A stretch of DNA of 63,235 bases from assembly GCF_002796975.1 (NCBI RefSeq), contig NZ_PEKV01000001.1:24483-87717 (forward strand), written 5' to 3'. This DNA comes from Ferrovibrio sp. (GTDB taxonomy: Bacteria; Pseudomonadota; Alphaproteobacteria; Ferrovibrionales; Ferrovibrionaceae). The notes under the pieces are model-generated. The model was given only the letters and a program-made list of their open reading frames with translations, did not search any database and was not told where the DNA came from. Position numbers and translations under genes: made by a program. Of the stretch, positions 19,069 to 27,486 are shown one piece after another. Within the stretch, counting starts at the first letter, position 1. Each line of letters begins with the position of its first letter.

Positions 19069-19108
19069 CCCTCACCCTCCCGCTTGCGGGAGAGGGTTGG
19101 GGTGAGGG
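19069..19108. repeat. Imperfect hairpin repeat, CCCTCACC...GGTGAGGG type
   Basis: CCCTCACCCTCCCGC is followed by GCGGGAGAGGG and GGTGAGGG, giving a long imperfect hairpin in the short gap between the pentapeptide gene and the convergent hybrid kinase. This sequence type is a frequent dispersed intergenic repeat in proteobacteria and may serve as a bidirectional 3'-end hairpin. Confidence 0.55.
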
Positions 19109-19126
19109 CCTTCACAGAACGCAGCC

Positions 19127-21268
19127 CTACGCGCTGCTGCGCGATTCCCGGCGGCTGGTGGCGATGGCGCGGGAGATCGCATCGGCCAGCGCATCGGCAC
19201 GATAGGGCTTGGCGATCACGTCGAAGCCTTCCAAATCGGCATCTGCCACCGCCGTGGAGAGGCCGGTGCAGAGCAGGATCGGCAGACGGGGGAAATGGCT
19301 GCGCACCTTTTTCGCCAGATCCAGGCCGCTCATGCCGCCCGGCATCACGATATCGGACATCAGCAGATCGAAATTCTGCCTGCCCAGCAGAAGCGCGAGC
19401 GTGGTGCCGGCGTCGCGTAACCGGTGACAGTCGTAGCCGATCAGGCCCAGCGTGCGGATCGCCACAGACGCCACATCGTCGTCATCCTCGACCAGCAGGA
19501 TCCGGCCGCGCGCCGGCTGGGTGGCCGGTGTGCGGGCCGGCAGCGTCTCGGCCGCCGCGGCGTTGGCCCGCGGCAGATACAGCGTGACGGTGAGGCCCTC
19601 GCCCGGCTGGCTCGATAGCGTGACGCTGCCGCCGGCCTGCTTGGCGAAACCATAAACCTGGCTGAGGCCCAGGCCGGTACCCTGTCCGACCTCCTTGGTG
19701 GTGAAGAAGGGCTCGAAGACCTTGTCGATATTCTCGGCGGCAATGCCGGTGCCGGTATCCGAAACCGAGATGGCGACGAAATAACCGCTCAGGCCCAGCG
19801 CCGGATCCCGCACGGCCGCCAGCGTGGCGTTGCGCGCCTCGATCCGCACCAGGCCGCCACGCGACATGGCATCGCGCGCATTGACGCAGATATTCATCAG
19901 GGCGAGGTCGAGTTCGTCGCGGTCGCACTGGACCGGCCAGAGATAGTCGGGCAGGTCGAGCACCAGACGAATGTCGCCGCGCAGGGATTGTTCGAGCAGC
20001 TGGCTAAGTTCGGCGACATGCGAAGCCAGATCGACAGCGACCACGTTGACCGGCTGGCGGCGGGAAAAGGTCATCAGCTGCCGCACCAGCCGGCTGCCGC
20101 GCGTGACGGCACGGTCGATCGCCTCCAGCGCCGCCAGATGTTCCTTGTCGCGCAATTCGACCTGCAGGATTTCCATATTGCCGATCACCACGGCAAGCAG
20201 GTTATTGAAGTCATGCGCAACGCCGCCGGCCATGCGCCCGACGGCCTCCATCTTCTGCGCCTCGCGCAGGGCCGACTGCAGCTCCTCGCGTCCGGCGATC
20301 TCGGCTTCCAGCTGGCGCGAGCGTTCGGCGATACGTTGCTCCAGCGTGTCGTTGAGCTGCTTGAGCTGGTTTTCGCTGTCGCGCAGCGCATGATTGGCCG
20401 TCTGCAGGTCGCCGACATAGCGTGCGTAAAGCGAGCGGGTTTCCAGCAGCAGCACCATCAGCACGGTGCTTGCGGCAATCAGGCCATAGATGCGGCCAGC
20501 ATAAAACCCGAGATCGAAACGGCCGGCATTCAGCATGGCCGCCAGCGCCACATCCAGCAGCCAGGCGCCCACCACCACAATCAGCCAGAGATCGAGCGAA
20601 GCTTTCTGCCGCTGCCGCCAGAGAAACAGCAATGCGCCAAGTCCGAGGACCCAGACCGTGGCGATCACGACGATCATCGCCGGCGTATAGCTGTTACCGA
20701 CCATGATCGCCGGCAGTTGATCCTGCCCGAGTGTGCAAAGCAGCGTGACGCCGCCTGCGGCGGCCATGGTGGCGACCAGGCTGGCGGCGATATGCCACCC
20801 GCTGCGGTCGGACAGGATGCGGTCGTTGCCGCGCGACACTGCGTAGCCAATCACCAGCAACGGAAACCCGCCATGCCAGAACATGTAGATCCAGGCCGTG
20901 GTCTGCGGTCCGGCGCCAAGCAGACCGCTGTCGGCGAACAGGCCAGGGAAGCTGAGTGTATGCGCCACCACCATCAGGGCGGTGAATACATAGGCATTGG
21001 CGAGGATCAGCAGGCTGCGCGACCGCAGGATGCTGAACTGGCCGAACAGCAGCACGGCGGTGATCAGGTCATTGATCACCAGCGCCGACTGATAGACCGG
21101 AATGAACGCATCCAGCCGCTGCAACGGCACTTTGGCCAGCGGCGCCAGCAGGGCAAAAACCACCAGCGACGCGGCCATGATGCCGAAGGCGAAAGTCCGC
21201 TCGCCGGGCCGGGCCGGCAGAAGTGACAGGAAAACCGGTTGATCGCGGTTGTATGACTCGACTGCCAT
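19127..21268 (-). CDS. Hybrid sensor histidine kinase/response regulator with MASE4 sensor
   Basis: The 713-residue membrane kinase starts with about eight hydrophobic segments (residues 25-270) matching the MASE4 integral sensor. A coiled coil follows (NALRDSENQLKQLNDTLEQR), then HisKA with phospho-accepting His352 in GGVAHDFNNLLAVV, an HATPase with NICVNARDAM, VSDTGTGI and GTGLGLSQVYG, and a C-terminal receiver with Asp639 in LLMSDIVMPGG and the Lys in VIAKPY. Signal and output are unknown; no output regulator is next to it. The hybrid layout implies a downstream phosphotransfer protein elsewhere. Confidence 0.92.
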   Translation of the reverse strand: MAVESYNRDQPVFLSLLPARPGERTFAFGIMAASLVVFALLAPLAKVPLQRLDAFIPVYQSALVINDLITAVLLFGQFSILRSRSLLILANAYVFTALMVVAHTLSFPGLFADSGLLGAGPQTTAWIYMFWHGGFPLLVIGYAVSRGNDRILSDRSGWHIAASLVATMAAAGGVTLLCTLGQDQLPAIMVGNSYTPAMIVVIATVWVLGLGALLFLWRQRQKASLDLWLIVVVGAWLLDVALAAMLNAGRFDLGFYAGRIYGLIAASTVLMVLLLETRSLYARYVGDLQTANHALRDSENQLKQLNDTLEQRIAERSRQLEAEIAGREELQSALREAQKMEAVGRMAGGVAHDFNNLLAVVIGNMEILQVELRDKEHLAALEAIDRAVTRGSRLVRQLMTFSRRQPVNVVAVDLASHVAELSQLLEQSLRGDIRLVLDLPDYLWPVQCDRDELDLALMNICVNARDAMSRGGLVRIEARNATLAAVRDPALGLSGYFVAISVSDTGTGIAAENIDKVFEPFFTTKEVGQGTGLGLSQVYGFAKQAGGSVTLSSQPGEGLTVTLYLPRANAAAAETLPARTPATQPARGRILLVEDDDDVASVAIRTLGLIGYDCHRLRDAGTTLALLLGRQNFDLLMSDIVMPGGMSGLDLAKKVRSHFPRLPILLCTGLSTAVADADLEGFDVIAKPYRADALADAISRAIATSRRESRSSA

Positions 21269-21393
21269 GAACTGACCCGCGCCTTCCCGGCTGCCGCCGC
21301 AGGTGAACCAGATAGCTCAGTCTACCGACGAATTCTGGGGAGGGCGACCGGAAAAACAGGCGCCGTCATGGGCAATGGGGGCGGCATTCAGGT

Positions 21394-21462
21394 TGTCACC
21401 CCGGGCTTGACCCGGGGTCCCATTAAAAAGAAATGGGATGCCGGCCCGAAGGCCGGCATGAC
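21394..21462. repeat. Paired hairpin repeat, copy 4
   Basis: GTCA followed by CCCCGGG/CCCGGGG around CTTGA (21399-21417) and TCCCAT forms the left half. ATGGGATGCCGGCC/GGCCGGCAT around CGAA (21433-21459) and GAC forms the right half. It has the same mirror architecture as copies 1-3. It sits between the hybrid kinase and smc 3' end, the 21269-21472 interval that otherwise holds no gene. Confidence 0.75.
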
Positions 21463-21472
21463 GGTGATGCGC

Positions 21473-24400
21473 TTACGCCGCCTTCAGGTGATCGACGCCG
21501 GCGAGGTCGACGCTGACCAGGGTGGAGACGCCGCGTTCGGCCATGGTGACGCCGAACAGGCGGTCCATGCGCGCCATGGTGATCGGATGGTGGGTGACCA
21601 CCACGAAGCGCGTGCCCTCGCCCATGGTCGAGGTCTGGCGCGCCATCGCTTCCATCAGGTTGCATAGGCGCTCGACATTGGCGTCATCGAGCGGAGCGTC
21701 CACTTCGTCCAGCACACAGATCGGCGCCGGGTTGGTGAGGAAGACCGCGAACAGCAACGACAGCGCGGTCAGGGCCTGCTCGCCGCCCGAGAGCAGCGAC
21801 ATCACCTGCAGGCGCTTGCCCGGCGGCGAGGCATAGATTTCGAGGCCCGCCTGCAGCGGATCGTCGCTTTCGACCAGTTGCAGATGCGCCTTGCCGCCGC
21901 CGAAGACCTCGACGAACAGCTTCTGGAAATGGCCGTCGACCTTCTGGAAAGCCTCCAGCAGGCGCTCGCGACCTTCCTTGTTCAGCGAGGTGATGGCCTG
22001 GCGCAGCTTGTCGATGGCGGAAACCAGATCGGTCTGCTCGGTCGACAGCGCGGTGAGTTTCTCCTCCACCTCGTTGGCTTCCAGCTCGGCGCGCAGATTG
22101 ACCGGCCCCATGTTGTCGCGTTCCTTGCGGAGGCGTTCGAGGCGATTTTCGACCGTATGGAGTTCGGGGAATTCCTCGCCGTCCTCCACTTCGCCGGCCC
22201 TGAGCACGGCATCCAGCGTGCAATCGAGCACTTCGCGCACGCGGATCGCCAGCTCGTCGAGGCTGACGCGCTGATGCTCCAGGTCGCTTTCCGACTTCAC
22301 GCGCGACTCGCGTGCAGTGCCGAGCAGTTGCTCGATCTCACGCGCAGTCCGCGCGGCGAGCTGCTGCGCACCTTCGGCATTGGCCAGATGATCGGCGGCT
22401 TCCCTGCGGGCGATCTCGGCGATGTCGATCTGCTCCTGCAGCGCATTGCGGCGGGTTTCGAGTTCGCGCGGAATCTGCTCCAGCTTTTCCAGTTCGGCTG
22501 TCGCCTCGGCCTGGCGGACACCGAGCTGGGCGAGCTGCTGCGAGGCGCTTTCGTTGCGCGCATTGGCGGCGCGGCGCTCGATCACGATGCCGTCGAGGCG
22601 GCGGGCGCGGGCCTGGGCATCGAGGCGTAACTGTTCCAGCGCGGCGCGGCGTTCGACCAGCGCCTGACGCAATGCCGTCAGGTCCTCGCGGATCATGCCG
22701 ATCAGCTGGCGTACTTCGTCTTCCGCCGGCATCGCGGCCAGCGCAGCTTCCTCGGCCTCACGCGCCTGCGTGGTCTCGGCGATCTCGCCTTCGGTCTGCT
22801 GCTTCTGTTCGGCGAGAGCCGCCAGACGCGACTGGCGCTCGGCTTCCCGGCGCACCATCTCCGCCTGGCGATCGCGCACCTGGCCCAGTTCGCGGTCGGC
22901 GCGGGCCACATCCTGATTGGCGCGTTCGCGCGCGGCATTGCGCTCGCGTTCCGCCGTGGCGATGCCCTGATTGGCATGTTCGCGTGCGGTGTTGCGCTCG
23001 CGTTCGGCCTGGGCAATGCCCTGATTGGCCTGATCGCGCGCGCCCTGACGGTCGCGTTCGGCGCCCGCCACAGCCTGCGCGGCACGGTCACGCGCTTCAA
23101 GAGCGGCACGTTCGGCCGTCTGCACGACGCTCGCCGCCTGCTGGCGGGCCTCATTGCGCGCCTGTTCGGCGGCCTGCACCACCTGATTGGCCTGCTGGCG
23201 GGCTTCGTTGCGAGCCTGCTCGGCCTGCTGCACAACGCTGGCGGCCTGCTGGCGCACTTCGTTGCGCGCCTGTTCGGCAGCCTGCACAACGGCATTGGCC
23301 TGCTGGCGCGCGACGTTGCGCTGCTCTTCGGCAGCGGCAACGCCCTGACGCGCGGTACGTTCGGCCTGTGCCGCGTGTTCGGTGGCCCGGCGGGCCTCCT
23401 CATAGGCGCGCTGCGCGTCGCTCAGCCTGCCTTCCAGCTCGCGCAGTTCCTCGCGCAGGTCGGCCAGACGGTTGCGCTGTTCCAGCTTGATCGAGGCCGA
23501 GGTCGGCGCGCCGGCCTTGACCGTGAAACCATCCCAGCGCCACAGCGCGCCGGACTTCGTGACCAGACGCTGGCCGAGCTTCAGGTCCGCGCGCAGGCGG
23601 GCGCCATCGGCGTCATCCGCGACGAGGCCGATCTGGCTCAGGCGGCGCTGCAGCGCGGCGGCACCGGTGACGTATTTCGACAGCGGCTCGGCGCCAAACG
23701 GCAGGCCCGGCGCGTCGCTCATCGGCGGCAGTGCATCCCAGTGCATCGGTGCATTGGGATCGGTGGCGGCGTTCAGTTCGTCGGCCAGCGCCGCGCCGAG
23801 CGCCTTTTCGAAGCCGGGTTCGACGGTGACCTGGTCGATCAGCGGCGGGAAGAGATTGCTTTCGTCCAGCTTGAGCAGTTTGGTCAGGCCGGTCTCTTCC
23901 GCCTTCAGGCGGGTGAGTTCGCCCTGCACGCCCTGCCAGGCATCGCGGCTGGCCTGTTCGGCCTGCTGCTGGGCGGCGCGAGCGGCTTCGGCGGCCTCCA
24001 CGCCACGGCGGGCTTCGGCGATCTTCTCGGCATGCTCGGCCTCGACGGCGTTGACGCCCTCGCGGGCCTCGTCGATCTTCTGCGCCTGCTCGGCCTCGAC
24101 GGCGTTCAGCCCGACGCGGGCCTGTTCGATCTTCTGCGCATGTTCGGACTCGACCGCATTCAGACCGCTGCGGGCCGCTTCGATCTTCTGGGCATGCTCG
24201 CCTTCGACAGTGGCAAGACCGGCACGCGCCGCTTCGATCTTCTGTTCGTGTTCGCTGTCGACATCGGCCATCGCCTGACGCACGGCTTCGATCTTCTGCG
24301 CATGCTCGGCCTCGACGGCCTCCAACGCCGCACGGGCCGCTTCGATCAGGCGGGCCTGTTCGGCTTCGACCGCCTCGTAGGCCTGCCGCGCCGCGTCGAT

Positions 24401-25810
24401 CTTCGCGGCGTGTTCAGTCTCGACGCCATCCAGCGCATTGCGCATGGTCTCGACGGCCGCCTGCTTGGCCTCGACTTCGGCGGTGATGGTCTCGGCTTCG
24501 ACCAGCGCTTCGGTCTGCTCGTTCAGGCGGGTTTCTTCCGCGCTCAGTTCGGCCAGACGCGCATTCAGGCGCTCAAGACGGCGGCTGGCATCTTCGATGG
24601 CCTGGCGCAGGCGGGCGCGCTGGGCCTGTTCTTCGGCGGCCCGGCCAGTGAGGGCGTCGAGTTCGCCCTGGCTGGCATCGACCTTGCCCTGCGCCTCGGT
24701 GACCGCGGCTTCCGCGGCGGTCTGCGCTTCGGCCTCGCCGGCACGCAAAGCTTCGAGCTGCTCAGTTTCAGTGGCGAGACGCGCCACAGTCTCTTCGGCA
24801 TCCTGCGACAGTGCGCTTTCGCGCTCGGCATCCGAGGCGATCTGCGCCAGACGGGCGCGCACGGCTTCGGCGGCTTCCTGGGCGCGGGCGGATTCGGCTT
24901 CCAGGCCTTCGCGGGCGACGGTCAGGCGATGCAGGCGGGCACCGGCTTCGGCCTCATGCTGGCGCAGCGGCGGCAGCGCCTCGGCGGCGATGCGTTCGGC
25001 CTCATGCGCTTCCGACACCTGCAAGGTGCGGTCGGCGACCTCACGCTCGGCGGCATGCATGGCCTGTTCGGCCTCGGCCAGCGCGTTTTTCAGCGCTTCA
25101 TGCTTGAGGTGGAACAGGATCGCTTCGGTCTTGCGGATCTGGCCGGCAATATTGCGGTAGCGGCTGGCCTGACGGGCCTGGCGCTTCAGAGACTGCAGTT
25201 GATTGTCGAGCTGGCCGATCACATCGACCACGCGTTCCAGGTTCGATTCCGCTGCCTTTAGGCGCAGCTCGGCTTCATGCCGGCGCGAATGCAGGCCCGA
25301 AATGCCGGCCGCCTCTTCCAGCAGCATACGGCGGTCGGTCGGCTTGGCATTGATGATGGCGCCGACGCGGCCCTGGCTGACCATGGCCGGCGAATTGGCG
25401 CCCGACGCCAGATCGGCGAACAGCAGCTGCACGTCGCGCATGCGCACGTCGTTGCCGTTGATCGAATAGTCAGAACCCTTCTCCCGCTCGATCTTGCGCG
25501 TGATCGCCACCTCTTCCATCTCGTTGAAGGCGGCAGGCGCGGTACGGGTCTTGTTGTCGAGCGTGAGCGTGACTTCAGCGATATTGCGGGACGGCCGAGT
25601 GGCCGTGCCCGCAAAGATCATGTCGTCCATGCCCGTGCCGCGCATGCGCTTGGCCGAGTTCTCACCCATCACCCAGCGCAGGGCTTCCACCAGGTTGGAC
25701 TTGCCGCATCCGTTCGGGCCGACAATCCCGGTCAGGCCGGGATGGATAATGAAATCCGTCGGCTCGACGAAGGACTTGAAACCGGACAAGCGCAACTTGG
25801 TGAACTGCAC
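21473..25810 (-). CDS. smc: Chromosome segregation ATPase Smc with enlarged, repeat-built arms
   Basis: Smc is the ATPase of bacterial condensin (with ScpA/ScpB) that extrudes and organises DNA loops. The head shows Walker A VGPNGCGKSNL near 33-42, signature LSGGEQALTAL and Walker B CVLDEVDAPLDDAN near the C-terminus. The hinge is about 655-773. At 1445 residues it is about 290 longer than usual. Eight 18-residue repeats fill residues 463-606 (consensus VEAEHAQKIEAARxGLNA). Another eight fill 834-977 (consensus ARQQANxVVQAAEQARNE). Without them it is 1157 residues. The start is GTG 25810 behind AAAGGGAGTCCCC. The gene follows a dsbA-like gene by 35 bp. Confidence 0.95.
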   Translation of the reverse strand: MQFTKLRLSGFKSFVEPTDFIIHPGLTGIVGPNGCGKSNLVEALRWVMGENSAKRMRGTGMDDMIFAGTATRPSRNIAEVTLTLDNKTRTAPAAFNEMEEVAITRKIEREKGSDYSINGNDVRMRDVQLLFADLASGANSPAMVSQGRVGAIINAKPTDRRMLLEEAAGISGLHSRRHEAELRLKAAESNLERVVDVIGQLDNQLQSLKRQARQASRYRNIAGQIRKTEAILFHLKHEALKNALAEAEQAMHAAEREVADRTLQVSEAHEAERIAAEALPPLRQHEAEAGARLHRLTVAREGLEAESARAQEAAEAVRARLAQIASDAERESALSQDAEETVARLATETEQLEALRAGEAEAQTAAEAAVTEAQGKVDASQGELDALTGRAAEEQAQRARLRQAIEDASRRLERLNARLAELSAEETRLNEQTEALVEAETITAEVEAKQAAVETMRNALDGVETEHAAKIDAARQAYEAVEAEQARLIEAARAALEAVEAEHAQKIEAVRQAMADVDSEHEQKIEAARAGLATVEGEHAQKIEAARSGLNAVESEHAQKIEQARVGLNAVEAEQAQKIDEAREGVNAVEAEHAEKIAEARRGVEAAEAARAAQQQAEQASRDAWQGVQGELTRLKAEETGLTKLLKLDESNLFPPLIDQVTVEPGFEKALGAALADELNAATDPNAPMHWDALPPMSDAPGLPFGAEPLSKYVTGAAALQRRLSQIGLVADDADGARLRADLKLGQRLVTKSGALWRWDGFTVKAGAPTSASIKLEQRNRLADLREELRELEGRLSDAQRAYEEARRATEHAAQAERTARQGVAAAEEQRNVARQQANAVVQAAEQARNEVRQQAASVVQQAEQARNEARQQANQVVQAAEQARNEARQQAASVVQTAERAALEARDRAAQAVAGAERDRQGARDQANQGIAQAERERNTAREHANQGIATAERERNAARERANQDVARADRELGQVRDRQAEMVRREAERQSRLAALAEQKQQTEGEIAETTQAREAEEAALAAMPAEDEVRQLIGMIREDLTALRQALVERRAALEQLRLDAQARARRLDGIVIERRAANARNESASQQLAQLGVRQAEATAELEKLEQIPRELETRRNALQEQIDIAEIARREAADHLANAEGAQQLAARTAREIEQLLGTARESRVKSESDLEHQRVSLDELAIRVREVLDCTLDAVLRAGEVEDGEEFPELHTVENRLERLRKERDNMGPVNLRAELEANEVEEKLTALSTEQTDLVSAIDKLRQAITSLNKEGRERLLEAFQKVDGHFQKLFVEVFGGGKAHLQLVESDDPLQAGLEIYASPPGKRLQVMSLLSGGEQALTALSLLFAVFLTNPAPICVLDEVDAPLDDANVERLCNLMEAMARQTSTMGEGTRFVVVTHHPITMARMDRLFGVTMAERGVSTLVSVDLAGVDHLKAA
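22880..23311 (-). repeat. Eight 54-bp tandem repeats in smc, C-terminal arm
   Basis: Exactly 432 bp encode eight 18-residue units, residues 834-977 of Smc. Units 1-4 read like ARQQANAVVQAAEQARNE; units 5-8 shift to ARDQANQGIAQAERERNT. The graded divergence suggests stepwise tandem duplication. The block begins 60 residues after the hinge. Confidence 0.9.
23993..24424 (-). repeat. Eight 54-bp tandem repeats in smc, N-terminal arm
   Basis: Exactly 432 bp encode eight 18-residue units, residues 463-606 of Smc, for example VEGEHAQKIEAARSGLNA. The trinucleotide gat, antisense to the conserved Ile codon, recurs at 24020, 24074, 24128, 24182, 24236, 24290, 24344 and 24398, always 54 bp apart. The block ends about 48 residues before the hinge. 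Confidence 0.92.
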
Positions 25811-25845
25811 GGGGACTCCCTTTCAAATAACGCGGCGCTTAGCGA

Positions 25846-26463
25846 TTACTTCGCCAGCGCGTCGAGCTTCTTGCGCAAATCGTCGATCGACGGCACGCCG
25901 GCTTCGGCCTTGCCGTTGATGATCAGCGTCGGCGTCGAATTGACGCCGAGCTTCTGGTTGCCTTCCAGGCGCGAATTCAGGATGTAATCGCCCAGCGGCT
26001 TGTCCTGCAGGCATTTCTCGAACTGGTCGGACGAGATGCCGCCGAGCCGGCCGATCTGCACCAGGGCCGCCTTGGGATCCGACGCGCCGGCCCACTGGCG
26101 CTGCTGCGCGAACAGCACGCTGAGGAAGGTGTAGTACTTCTCCGGCCCGCCGCAGCGCGCCAGCACCGCGCCGGCGAAGGCCATCTGGTCGAGCGGGAAG
26201 TCGCGGAAGATCAGCTTCGCCTTGCCGGTGTCGATATATTCGGTCTTGAGCGTCGGCAGCACCGTTTCATGGAAATGGGCGCAATGCGGACAGGTCAGCG
26301 AGGCATACTCAATGATGGTGATCGGGGCATCGGCCTTGCCGAGCACCATGTCCTGCAGACGCGGGTCTGCCGCGGCAGAGGCCGTCTGGGCCTGCGCGCC
26401 GATTGCAAAGAAACCACCGAGGACGAACGCCAGGGTCAGAACGAAACGCTGTATATATTTCAT
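25846..26463 (-). CDS. DsbA-family thiol-disulfide oxidoreductase
   Basis: The 205-residue periplasmic protein has a signal peptide (KYIQRFVLTLAFVLGGFFAIG, cleavage near AQA), then a thioredoxin-like fold with inserted helical domain. The active site is Cys58-Pro-His-Cys61 in LTCPHCAHF, the redox motif of DsbA-type disulfide formers, and the cis-proline loop is VNSTPTLIING. The ATG at 26461-26463 follows GGAGTATCTCT, so a longer frame is rejected. It sits between dciA and smc, a conserved alphaproteobacterial order, and probably oxidises envelope proteins. Related thiol oxidoreductases are less likely given CPHC. Confidence 0.9.
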   Translation of the reverse strand: MKYIQRFVLTLAFVLGGFFAIGAQAQTASAAADPRLQDMVLGKADAPITIIEYASLTCPHCAHFHETVLPTLKTEYIDTGKAKLIFRDFPLDQMAFAGAVLARCGGPEKYYTFLSVLFAQQRQWAGASDPKAALVQIGRLGGISSDQFEKCLQDKPLGDYILNSRLEGNQKLGVNSTPTLIINGKAEAGVPSIDDLRKKLDALAK

Positions 26464-26536
26464 AGAGATACTCCGACCCCCTACATGTTGGGGGCATTGT
26501 ATGGTTGCACGTCCGGCCTGCAACCGGACTCTGCCG

Positions 26537-26545
26537 TTATCCACA
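26537..26545 (+). promoter_or_regulatory. Perfect DnaA-box match TTATCCACA
   Basis: The 9-mer TTATCCACA is the classical high-affinity DnaA box. It lies in the 106-bp gap between dciA (DUF721) and the dsbA-like gene. Only one copy was seen, so an origin is not supported; it may titrate DnaA, regulate dsbA-smc, or be a chance hit. Confidence 0.4.
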
Positions 26546-26569
26546 AGAATCTGGCCGACTCAAGGCAGC

Positions 26570-27085
26570 TCAGCGACTCGCACCGAAAAGTGATCTACCA
26601 AGGCTTTCAAGCACTTGGCGGAGGTCGCGATCTTCGACTCCGGTGAGCAAATCTTCGAGTTTCGCCTGCTCGTCGGCGGTCAGCGGCCGACTGCTCCGTC
26701 CCGCTGGGGCCTGCGACTCGGGGCGGTGGATCGGAGTCTGTTTCAGGCGCAGTTTCTCGACGGCGCGGAAACCGAAATAGCCGTTGATCTTTTCGATGAT
26801 CAGCGGAGAGAGATGCTGCAGTTCGAGTGCAAAGGCCGGGCTGACCGCGATCTCCAGGGTCGCCGCATGGCCGGCACCCGAGGCGTAGACCATTTTCTCG
26901 GGCTGGGTTTCCTTCACCAGCAGCGGTCCGGCGATCTCGCTCCAGCGGTTGATGATCTCGGCCAGTGCGACACCGCGCTGCTTCATGATCGGCCGCGTCA
27001 GCCGGCCGAGCGAAACCCCCAGCGCTTTCGGCGCATTCGTACGCTGCGATGGATCGCGTGCCGGTTTCTTCTTCTCGTCCGTCAC
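26570..27085 (-). CDS. dciA: DUF721 domain protein, DciA-like replicative helicase loader
   Basis: The 171-residue protein has the DUF721/DciA domain: LGRLTRPIMKQRGVALAEII, then WSEIAGPLLVKETQPEKM, then a beta-sheet part TLEIAVSPAFALELQHLSPLI and INGYFGFRAVEKLRLKQTP. DciA loads or assists the replicative helicase DnaB in bacteria lacking DnaC/DnaI. The C-terminal tail is charged and helical. The start is GTG 27085, overlapping the crcB stop by four bases (GTGA). Members of the family are diverse, so the helicase-loader role is inferred from family and from the dciA-dsbA-smc context. Confidence 0.8.
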   Translation of the reverse strand: MTDEKKKPARDPSQRTNAPKALGVSLGRLTRPIMKQRGVALAEIINRWSEIAGPLLVKETQPEKMVYASGAGHAATLEIAVSPAFALELQHLSPLIIEKINGYFGFRAVEKLRLKQTPIHRPESQAPAGRSSRPLTADEQAKLEDLLTGVEDRDLRQVLESLGRSLFGASR

Positions 27086-27462
27086 GACGCCACGAGGGCG
27101 CGGATGACGTAAAGCCCGGCGAACAGTCCGACCACGGCAAGCGCGACCGAGCCCAGCACATACAGGCCCGCCGCCATCACCTCGCCACGCTCATAGAGCA
27201 GCGCGACTTCCAGCGAGAAGGCCGAAAATGTCGTGAAACCGCCGAGCACGCCGGTGGCCAGGAACAGCCGCCATTGCTGCGGCAGGCCGCTTTTCAGCGC
27301 GAAATATTCGGCCACCAGGCCCATGACGAAGGAGCCGGCGATATTGACCGCCAGCGTGCCCCAGGGAAAACCGGCACCGATCAGGCGCATGGCGGCGACA
27401 TTCACGCCATGCCGCATGGCCCCGCCGATGCCGGCACCGAGAAAGACGATCAGGTAGTTCAT
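27082..27462 (-). CDS. crcB: Fluoride exporter CrcB/FluC
   Basis: This 126-residue small membrane protein has four hydrophobic helices and the FluC signatures GGAMRHGVN near the N-terminus, FPWGTLAVNIAGSFVMG, and LATGVLGGFTTFSAFSLE. FluC dimers form fluoride channels that protect against fluoride. It has one gene here, as expected for a homodimer. No fluoride riboswitch could be placed because only 24 bp separate it from the preceding gene on the same strand. It overlaps dciA by 4 bp, an unusual insertion into the dciA-dsbA-smc block. Confidence 0.93.
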   Translation of the reverse strand: MNYLIVFLGAGIGGAMRHGVNVAAMRLIGAGFPWGTLAVNIAGSFVMGLVAEYFALKSGLPQQWRLFLATGVLGGFTTFSAFSLEVALLYERGEVMAAGLYVLGSVALAVVGLFAGLYVIRALVAS

Positions 27463-27486
27463 GCCGCCAGTTTAGCGCAGATGCAG

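Noticed and set aside
22880..24424. CRISPR-like repeats
   Set aside because: The repeats are 54 bp in frame inside smc without unique spacers, so they are coding repeats.
22976..25261. Long open frame on the plus strand opposite smc (about 760 codons)
   Set aside because: It is a by-product of high GC and the in-frame repeats of smc. Its protein is low-complexity Gly/Leu/Phe-rich with no family match, whereas the minus strand encodes a clear Smc.
27463..27486. Fluoride riboswitch before crcB
   Set aside because: Only 24 bp separate crcB from the upstream gene, too short for the aptamer, and no such motif is visible.
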